20,558 bases of DNA, taken from NCBI GenBank assembly GCA_964626565.1, contig CAZVFX010000126.1, positions 1 through 20,558 on the forward strand. The letters are read 5' to 3'. The notes under the pieces were generated by a model. The model searched no databases, was not told the DNA's origin, and was given only the letters and a program-made list of their open reading frames with translations. Every line of letters starts with the position of its first letter. Position 1 is the stretch's first letter. The translations under genes and the position numbers were made by a program. Source of the DNA: CAZVFX01 sp964626565 (GTDB taxonomy: Bacteria; Myxococcota_A; UBA9042; CAIXZC01). This document shows positions 15,133 through 20,558 of this stretch, in pieces.

Positions 15133-18114
15133 TCACAAGCAATTGCCGATGTGCAAGAACTGGGCTCCGGCGCCACCGCCGAACACGATAGCGAATCCAG
15201 CCTTCACAGCAAGCCCGCACACAGAGTCGGGCAGAGACTGCTGGGCCAAGAGACTCGGCAGATATGGGTCGGCAACATCTAGGGCAAGGAGCGTCCCCTT
15301 TGCACCTGCAACAAGCAGCCGCTCCTGCATCGGCCTGACGGTGTGCACGGTATCGTCGAGAATGAGATACTCGGACAACTTGCCCACAGCGGGGGCAGCC
15401 TCCAATTGAAGCACCTCAACCCCGTAGATGAACCCGGCGTACCCCAGCGCTCCAACCATTGAGAAGCTTTGTGCGCCAAACAATGGGGACTCGTAGGAGC
15501 CGATGATGGCCATACCCGCAGGGTCGGAGACGTCTACTACCAGCAGTTCTTCGGCAGCAGCATACAGGAGGTCACCGGAGAGAAACATGTCGTGGGAAGA
15601 GGCCGGCAATTCATGAATGTCAAGAACGGTTCCTTCCGCAATGTCCAGACTGACAAGCAAGAACAGACCAGGCCAGACCAGGTCGCGCGTGGCCACATAG
15701 GCGACGTCATCAGACACGATCATCGACGTCGGATAGCCCTCCCAGTCTACGGCTATGTTGCAACTAACATGCGGGTTGAACGGATTGTCCACGTCAACAC
15801 ATGTGATTCCCGCCGTCGTTGCGACGTACGCAGTCTCGTCCAACAGTCGAATCTTGCGGGCCGATCCTGGTGTCGGCACCACTGACACGAGTTGCAAAGA
15901 ACCGGGAAATCCGACATCGTAGACTTTTACTCCCCCATGTCTGGCAGCAGTAATCAGGTATTGCTTTGTCAGCGCCGCGTCAAAAATGGCCCCGGGCAGA
16001 TTGTCGGTTTGACCAAACAGTGTTGGCTGAAGAGGGTTGGATACGTCCACGATTCGGAGTCCACCATCTCCTACAGTGATCACCAGGTTGCCGGAAGCCA
16101 GGACGCCCTTGCCGAGGCCGCCTTCGGTCTCGAGCCACCCCAAGAGCATCGGCTCAGATGCATCAGTGGCATCGAGCGCTTGCACCTTGTCGAAGCGGGA
16201 AAGGTAGGCCATGTTGCCGGATACTGCCAAATTGCCGAAGTACTGATCGAACACCGTGGTCGAGGCAAGGAGTATTCCGCCGGACGGGTCGCACTCGAAT
16301 ATCCGCAAAGACGCATGGGAGGGGAACGTTCCTGTCAATATGTACAACCTGCCGTCCCGGAGCACGACTTCGCGGCAGAAGCCCTCCGAGGCTCCGCCCT
16401 GAGTAGGGAAATCCACGCTGAGTTCGGGCAGCCCCATCAAGACCTGCTCGTTGAGTTCCAGTACGTCGACTGACACGGCGGCGTCGCTGATGGACACCAC
16501 AATGACGTACTGGTCAGAAACTGTAATCTCCGAGATGTCGGTCGAATTCGAAAAACTGGCTGTTATTGACGGGGCGGAGGGGAGGGAGAGGTCGACGAGG
16601 TGTACATCACCGTTCTCGCATGCAACGAGCAACGATTGTGAGTTGGCAAGCTCGAAATCGGCTACCTCACAGCCCGCATCGAACTCTGCTACTTTCTCGG
16701 GATTCGTTGGGTCACCAACGTGTAAGATGTGATACACTGGCTGAGAGAATCCGGGGCTTACGACTGCGATATCTTCAGCAACTCGCACGCGCACGGCGGA
16801 CGCTTCGGTTTCCTTTCCTACAGGTACCGGTGCCTGGGGATCTGATATGTCAACTACGTACAAGCCTGCCGGCCCGAGCGCAACGTAAGCAAAGGAGCCA
16901 GAAACCGCAACATCGCTGGCGTGGCCGCCAACCGTCCCTACCAGCTCCATCTTGCACACCCCATCACTGCATACCCCATCCTTGCAGTCCTCACCTTCCG
17001 GACATTCGGCGCAGTCGACGGTGCCTCCGCAAGTGTCGGGTCTAGGGCCGCATTCCATGCCGATCATGCCGCAAGCCATCGGTGTGCAGCACTTGCCGAC
17101 ATCGGTGCATACCTTGGGCGGCTCGCACTTTGGGTTGTGCAAGCAGCCCTCGTCGGGATTGCATGAGTCTATGGTGCACGCATCCCCATCGGTGCAGTTG
17201 GCCGGCTTGCCGACGCATACTGCGCCCTCGCACTGGTCGTCCAGCGTGCATGCGTCGCCGTCGTTGCAGAATAGCGGGGCCTCAGCCGGGTCCGGGATGC
17301 ACAGTCCCGCTTCCGGCGCGCACACCGGAACGACACAGTCGTCCGGATCATCGGGGCACTCCACCACTGATTCGGGCAAGACCTGGCACAAGCTCTCTAC
17401 GCAGGTGGGAACCCCGTTGCACAGGTCGCCGTCATCGTACTCTAGGCAGTCGCCGTCCGTCAGGCACGGATGGCAGACCACCGTCGTGCCGGCAAGGCAC
17501 TGACCGTCCTTGCACTTGTCGCCGTCCGTGCATGGGTCACCGTCACTGCAGGACTTCGTGTTGAGCACGTGCAGGCAACCCTGCACCGAGCTGCACGCAT
17601 CATCCGTGCACGGATTCCCATCGTCGCACGACAGCTTCTCCCCCGGGAGGCACTGCCCGCCTGCGCACATATCCCCGACCGTACACGCGTTCCCGTCCTC
17701 ACACGGGCCGGTGTGCGCGGTATGCACGCACTCGCCTGCGTTGCACTCGTCCAGGGTGCACTGGTCACCGTCGTTGCAGTCGACTCCGTCGCACGGGTCG
17801 ATGAAGACCTCAATCTCATGAATGTCGGGGAGGACGGGCAGGTCCGGGTCGGTTTTCGTGTCCGGCAGTTCCGGCTGGACATCGGGTTGATGCAACTCGA
17901 CCGTGTCGCCGACCGCGCGGTCCTCGACCGGGCCGTCCACTCGGCCCGTGCCGTCACGGGAACTGGCTTCACTCAGATTATCGCTGGCATCGGGGGTCCC
18001 GGCGTCCGTGCTTCCGGTTTTCGCCTGCCGCGAGCAGGCAGGGCCAGCCGTCAGTGCGAGCAAGAATGCGCACAGGATTCTTCCGGGTGCCAGGCTTCTC
18101 TCCGGTGCCCACAT
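15133..18114 (-). CDS. Cys-rich, LVIVD-repeat beta-propeller lipoprotein
   Basis: A 993-residue protein starting at ATG 18114, preceded by AGGGGGAA. Residues 1-27 form a signal peptide ending GPAC, a plausible lipobox. An Asp/Pro/Thr-rich linker runs to about 112. Residues 113-388 are tandem CNDGDxCTxDxC modules, closing with CGPRPDTCGGTVDCAECPEGEDC. From 389 to the end there are repeated LVIVD-type blades such as GLYVVDISDPQAPVPVG, LRIVDVSNPLQPTLFG and LLVVDVSDPAGMAIIG; this repeat family is predicted to form beta-propellers in surface proteins of bacteria and archaea. The Cys-rich part is co-linear with the first gene in the window, including the C-x-EYDDG-x-LCNG and CPDDxxDDCV signatures, so the two share ancestry but carry different C-terminal domains. 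An outer-membrane or surface-exposed role is inferred. The gene lies between two direct copies of the heptad element. Confidence 0.9.
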   Translation of the reverse strand: MWAPERSLAPGRILCAFLLALTAGPACSRQAKTGSTDAGTPDASDNLSEASSRDGTGRVDGPVEDRAVGDTVELHQPDVQPELPDTKTDPDLPVLPDIHEIEVFIDPCDGVDCNDGDQCTLDECNAGECVHTAHTGPCEDGNACTVGDMCAGGQCLPGEKLSCDDGNPCTDDACSSVQGCLHVLNTKSCSDGDPCTDGDKCKDGQCLAGTTVVCHPCLTDGDCLEYDDGDLCNGVPTCVESLCQVLPESVVECPDDPDDCVVPVCAPEAGLCIPDPAEAPLFCNDGDACTLDDQCEGAVCVGKPANCTDGDACTIDSCNPDEGCLHNPKCEPPKVCTDVGKCCTPMACGMIGMECGPRPDTCGGTVDCAECPEGEDCKDGVCSDGVCKMELVGTVGGHASDVAVSGSFAYVALGPAGLYVVDISDPQAPVPVGKETEASAVRVRVAEDIAVVSPGFSQPVYHILHVGDPTNPEKVAEFDAGCEVADFELANSQSLLVACENGDVHLVDLSLPSAPSITASFSNSTDISEITVSDQYVIVVSISDAAVSVDVLELNEQVLMGLPELSVDFPTQGGASEGFCREVVLRDGRLYILTGTFPSHASLRIFECDPSGGILLASTTVFDQYFGNLAVSGNMAYLSRFDKVQALDATDASEPMLLGWLETEGGLGKGVLASGNLVITVGDGGLRIVDVSNPLQPTLFGQTDNLPGAIFDAALTKQYLITAARHGGVKVYDVGFPGSLQLVSVVPTPGSARKIRLLDETAYVATTAGITCVDVDNPFNPHVSCNIAVDWEGYPTSMIVSDDVAYVATRDLVWPGLFLLVSLDIAEGTVLDIHELPASSHDMFLSGDLLYAAAEELLVVDVSDPAGMAIIGSYESPLFGAQSFSMVGALGYAGFIYGVEVLQLEAAPAVGKLSEYLILDDTVHTVRPMQERLLVAGAKGTLLALDVADPYLPSLLAQQSLPDSVCGLAVKAGFAIVFGGGAGAQFLHIGNCL

Positions 18115-18155
18115 GTTTCCCCCTAGGCGAAATCAGGCCGTTCTCTTCTTGTTAC

Positions 18156-18184
18156 AGTCTACACCCGGGACGACGGCCCATCAA
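18156..18184 (-). promoter_or_regulatory. Candidate promoter of the LVIVD lipoprotein gene
   Basis: On the minus strand TTGATG (18184-18179) and TAGACT (18161-18156) are spaced 17 bp apart, each matching the sigma70 consensus at four positions. They lie about 45-70 bp upstream of ATG 18114. The conserved hairpin at 18201-18216 lies just upstream of the -35. Confidence 0.45.
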
Positions 18185-18192
18185 GGTGGCGC

Positions 18193-18216
18193 CTCAAAAA
18201 TACCCTTCTGAGGGTA
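18193..18216. promoter_or_regulatory. Conserved CTCAAAAATACCCT hairpin motif, copy 1
   Basis: CTCAAAAATACCCT (18193-18206), loop TCTG, then AGGGTA (18211-18216). The same 14-base left half and palindrome recur at 20202-20225. Here it lies about 16 bp upstream of the -35 of the minus-strand lipoprotein gene, an operator-like position. Read on the minus strand the stem is followed by TTTTT, so a weak terminator or attenuator is the alternative. Confidence 0.5.
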
Positions 18217-18325
18217 GTCACGGCGCAATGGAAAAAACCTGGGCCGGGTTGGTGCCCGGAATCTGCTGTTTTTCCGTGAATTGCGCTCCACAGTCCCATT
18301 TTGTACCCTGTTTTCAAAGGACCCG

Positions 18326-18368
18326 TGTTTCGACGACGCCTAAGTGTTAAGTGTTAAGTCGTGACCCC
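18326..18368 (+). repeat. Heptad-element repeat, copy 3 (43 bp)
   Basis: This is identical to 14195-14237 except for one base and holds the heptad element proper at 18342-18368 (AAGTGTT, AAGTGTT, AAGTCGT, GACCCC). Upstream of TGTTTCGACGACGCC the similarity to the 125-bp repeats stops, so this is a shortened copy. It lies between the divergent lipoprotein genes. Confidence 0.9.
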
Positions 18369-18412
18369 GTGCCATATGTAGCCCACCCGCCATTTGTTCC
18401 TGGCCGGGCTGT

Positions 18413-18442
18413 TTGACAGAGGCGGGGAGCGACGAGCATAAT
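18413..18442 (+). promoter_or_regulatory. Sigma70-type promoter of the 571-residue lipoprotein gene
   Basis: A perfect TTGACA (18413-18418) and CATAAT (18437-18442, five of six) are separated by 18 bp, with the predicted start of transcription about 30 bp before the ATG at 18479. This is the best promoter match in the window. Confidence 0.6.
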
Positions 18443-18478
18443 GTGTGTGGAGGCGGCCAGTCCCGTTGGAGGATGACC

Positions 18479-20194
18479 ATGAAGATATCCCCTGCCCTTG
18501 CTGGGCTTCTCTGTTTGCTGTTGCTCCTTGTTCTGAACTGCTCAATGCAGGGCACTGCTGGCGTCGCGGCCGGTGATGCCAAGCCTGCTGATGCCACAGA
18601 GAGCATTCTTGGCGATGTGTCCGGTGATGCCATCCCTGCTGATACCCCAGACTTACTCGCCGACAGGCCTGACAACGGAGACGCCGCACCCGAGATTGTC
18701 GCTCCTTCTGACGTGCGGTGGCACTTTGAAGAGCAGAGCGAGCAATCGGCCGAGAGTGACATACCTCTGGACGTCAGTTCCATGGCAGACGAGGCAACGG
18801 CAGATTTGTGTGTTCCCGTGTGCGAAGGCAAAGAATGTGGCGACGATGATTGTGGCGGCACTTGCGGTGTTTGTGCGCCCGGCCAAGCCTGCATCAACAA
18901 CAACTGTCCGGCCGAGGGAATGACCTGTGACGACGGAAATGACATCAATTGGGACGGATGCACAGATGGCCAGATAACCGAGTTTCAGGTAAACTCCCTG
19001 CCAGCGGCCATCAATTTCAATACTGGACCAGACGTCGCCGTGCTCTCCGGCGGCGCTTCTGTGGTTGTCTGGACCCACTGTGGTGAAGATGAGCTGAACT
19101 GCCAGATCGTCGGTACGAGATTGACGCTTGGCGCCGACAGTGCGGAGGAGGAATTCACGATCGCCAGCGACGAGAACACCAGCCATTGGCAGCCGGCCAT
19201 AGCGAGTGCGGAGAACGACCAGTACGTGGTGGTGTGGAGAGCAACGACCGGTAACCCGCAGAACGGGAAATCCGTTATCGCTCGTTGTTTCGCTCCCGAT
19301 GGTTCCGCCGCAGGGCCAGAAATCCAACTCAGCGGCGTCGGCCCGGCCGTCTGTGCACGTCCGAGAGTACTCGCGCTGGGAGAGAGTCGGTTCGTTGTCG
19401 CCTGGTCAAGCTGTCCATTCGTTGACGAGTCGGCGCAGCAGGGGCAGGACGGTTGGGGCTGTGGGGTTGTGGGCCGGTTGCTCACTTGCCCGGACAACAT
19501 TGAGACCCAGGAATTCCTCTTGAGCGACGCTTTCCTGGGGAACCAGTGGGCAGTGGCGCTGGCACCCGCAAATGAGGACGGATTCGTGGCCGCCTGGCAC
19601 ACTGGCTACTATTGGGGGCACTGGCCCCGGGAGGGTGTCGCGGAGGGGAAATTCGGTAGGACGTTTGCCGGAGACGGCACTCCCCTCACCGGCGATTTCG
19701 AGATCGCTTCTCTCGCTGAGAGCAAGGAGGCACAATGGAATGCGCTTGCCCCTACCCCCGGGGGAGGATTCCTCGCCGTCTACCCCACTGGAGGTGTCTT
19801 CTCACAGGTGTATGAGATACGTGGGCAGGCATTTGGCGGCGGCGGCGGAAAATTGGGAAACAGCTTCGAGGTCAGCTCCTCCGAAGTGGTCGTGGCTCAT
19901 TCCTTTCCCGCCATCGCCGGCTTCGAACAGGGAGGCTACGTGGCGGTCTGGAATATGGACCACCTTGACGGCAAGGTTTCTAGCGTCATGGCTCAGAAGC
20001 TGGACGCAAGCGGAGACAAGGTGGGTCCCCTGCTGCAGGCAAACGTCTGCGACGACGTGTTCGACATAAACTATCCATCGGTTGATGTCTTCAGCGACGG
20101 AAGCTACATGATCGTGTGGACCTACGGCACGGGTGGCAATAAGTCTGTCTTCGCCCAGCGTTTCGATGCTGAAGGCAACAAGCTTTATCATTAG
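18479..20194 (+). CDS. Cys-module lipoprotein with 'AQRFDxxG' propeller-like repeats
   Basis: ATG 18479 is chosen because GGAGG lies 6 bp upstream; ATG 18473 overlaps that site. The protein has 571 residues. The signal peptide MKISPALAGLLCLLLLLVLNC ends in a plausible lipobox Cys. Residues 24-105 form an acidic linker with a small internal repeat (SGDAIPAD/AGDAKPAD). Residues 111-144 form one Cys module, CVPVCEGKECGDDDCGG then TCGVC, matching modules in the first gene of the window. From about 165 to the end, beta-rich repeats of the type 'FVVAW-x ... AQRFDAEGN' recur (for example VMAQKLDASGDKVG and SVFAQRFDAEGNKL), likely forming a beta-propeller. The role is unknown; surface exposure is inferred. 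The gene lies between inverted copies of the 27-bp heptad element and has its own promoter. Confidence 0.88.
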   Translation: MKISPALAGLLCLLLLLVLNCSMQGTAGVAAGDAKPADATESILGDVSGDAIPADTPDLLADRPDNGDAAPEIVAPSDVRWHFEEQSEQSAESDIPLDVSSMADEATADLCVPVCEGKECGDDDCGGTCGVCAPGQACINNNCPAEGMTCDDGNDINWDGCTDGQITEFQVNSLPAAINFNTGPDVAVLSGGASVVVWTHCGEDELNCQIVGTRLTLGADSAEEEFTIASDENTSHWQPAIASAENDQYVVVWRATTGNPQNGKSVIARCFAPDGSAAGPEIQLSGVGPAVCARPRVLALGESRFVVAWSSCPFVDESAQQGQDGWGCGVVGRLLTCPDNIETQEFLLSDAFLGNQWAVALAPANEDGFVAAWHTGYYWGHWPREGVAEGKFGRTFAGDGTPLTGDFEIASLAESKEAQWNALAPTPGGGFLAVYPTGGVFSQVYEIRGQAFGGGGGKLGNSFEVSSSEVVVAHSFPAIAGFEQGGYVAVWNMDHLDGKVSSVMAQKLDASGDKVGPLLQANVCDDVFDINYPSVDVFSDGSYMIVWTYGTGGNKSVFAQRFDAEGNKLYH

Positions 20195-20201
20195 CTAGCG
20201 T

Positions 20202-20225
20202 CTCAAAAATACCCTCTCAGGGTAT
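20202..20225. promoter_or_regulatory. Conserved CTCAAAAATACCCT hairpin motif, copy 2
   Basis: CTCAAAAATACCCT, then loop CTC and AGGGTAT, giving a perfect 7-bp stem (20209-20215 with 20219-20225). It begins 8 bp after the stop of the lipoprotein gene and ends about 18 bp before a candidate promoter. It is the second occurrence of the motif seen at 18193-18216. Confidence 0.5.
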
Positions 20226-20242
20226 ATCCCCGGACCTATGTT

Positions 20243-20271
20243 TTGGCATACAATCGGAGTCGGCATATGAA
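20243..20271 (+). promoter_or_regulatory. Candidate promoter of the small ORF
   Basis: TTGGCA (20243-20248) and TATGAA (20266-20271) are separated by 17 bp, matching the consensus at five and four positions. They lie some 27 bp upstream of ATG 20298. Confidence 0.4.
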
Positions 20272-20297
20272 CCGAACTTCGACAGCAGGAGGAACTG

Positions 20298-20549
20298 ATG
20301 AAAGGTCATGGGGATTCGGGATGCGGGCGAGGCTCAGGTGAGCCTGAAAGTGATTGCGGGAACAAACATGAAGGAAGAGCCCGCGGCCATGGGGGCAGAG
20401 GGCTCAGAAGAGGGCCACGGGATGGCAGAGGTCGTGGAGGAGGCGGCCGGGGCTGTGGCGGTGGTCGCGGCGCGGGCCGCAAGGGGGAAGGCTGCGATGG
20501 CAGAGTCGGGGGTCACGACTTAACACTTAACACTTGCGGGCCGTCCTAG
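20298..20549 (+). CDS. Doubtful small Gly/Arg-rich protein
   Basis: ATG 20298 has a strong ribosome-binding site (AGGAGGAA, 5 bp spacing) and a candidate promoter, which argues that something is translated here. The 83-residue frame is dominated by Gly, Arg, His and some Cys (for example GRGRGGGGRGCGGGRG). Its last dozen residues are encoded by the 27-bp heptad element, so the 3' end may be foreign or truncated. An overlapping +1-shifted frame from ATG 20308 gives a 71-residue Ala/Glu/Val-rich peptide whose composition looks more protein-like and which stops inside the heptad element. I cannot decide between the two from the sequence. No family is recognised. Confidence 0.35.
   Translation: MKGHGDSGCGRGSGEPESDCGNKHEGRARGHGGRGLRRGPRDGRGRGGGGRGCGGGRGAGRKGEGCDGRVGGHDLTLNTCGPS
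20509..20535 (-). repeat. Heptad-element repeat, copy 4 (27 bp, inverted)
   Basis: The reverse complement is identical over all 27 bases to 18342-18368. Outside these 27 bases the flanks differ from the other copies, so this is the minimal shared unit. Together with copy 3 it makes perfect 27-bp inverted repeats around 18369-20508. Confidence 0.9.
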
Positions 20550-20558
20550 CCTCTGCTA

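Noticed and set aside
18340..18963. Minus-strand open frame ending in HDLTLNT
   Set aside because: The HDLTLNT tail is just the heptad element read in one frame, and it recurs in spurious frames at the other copies. The rest is antisense to the 571-residue lipoprotein.

Overview
The window is a high-GC bacterial chromosome segment that is almost entirely surface or periplasmic lipoprotein and secreted-protein genes. Long cysteine-rich 'CDDGxPCTxDxC' repeat proteins, MopE-type metal-binding motifs, thrombospondin type 3-like Asp-rich repeats, LVIVD-type beta-propeller repeats and large spacers are typical of Myxococcota, Bradymonadota and related former Deltaproteobacteria. That is the likely source, but no rRNA or housekeeping marker is present to prove it.

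Layout: (1) 1-2307, the 3' part of a Cys-rich repeat protein. (2) 2308-2733, a spacer with a palindrome and a possible promoter. (3) 2734-6494, a two-gene operon with an ATGA overlap: a MopE/TSP3-repeat lipoprotein and a secreted fibre-like protein whose C-terminus resembles the short-chain collagen C4 (spongin-type) module of animals. (4) A hairpin-bearing convergent junction at 6496-6552. (5) 12050-6553 on the minus strand: two tandem paralogous lipoprotein esterases followed by a translationally coupled lipoprotein. (6) A divergent promoter region, then 12203-13911 on the plus strand: an NAD-dependent epimerase/dehydratase overlapping (ATGA) an uncharacterised 194-residue protein. (7) 13912-15132, gene-free and packed with repeats. 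(8) 18114-15133 on the minus strand: a Cys-rich plus LVIVD-propeller lipoprotein whose N-terminal half is a close paralogue of the first gene. (9) 18479-20194, another Cys-module plus propeller-like lipoprotein. (10) A doubtful small Gly/Arg-rich ORF at 20298-20549.

The most unusual structural feature is a dispersed 27-bp element made of heptads (AAGTGTT, AAGTGTT, AAGTCGT, then GACCCC). It occurs four times, at 14211, 15052, 18342 and (inverted) 20509. Two copies sit inside a longer 125-bp repeat that is 97% identical between copies. The copies partition the right end into segments: one gene-free, one carrying the LVIVD lipoprotein, and one carrying the 571-residue lipoprotein plus the small ORF. 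The last segment is bounded by identical inverted copies. This looks like a cassette-like or MITE-like arrangement, though no transposase or integrase is visible.

Functionally, most of the genes appear to build an extracytoplasmic set: Ca/metal-binding repeat proteins, putative adhesins and two secreted esterases. Substrates cannot be read from the sequence. No rRNA, tRNA, CRISPR array or recognisable riboswitch was found.
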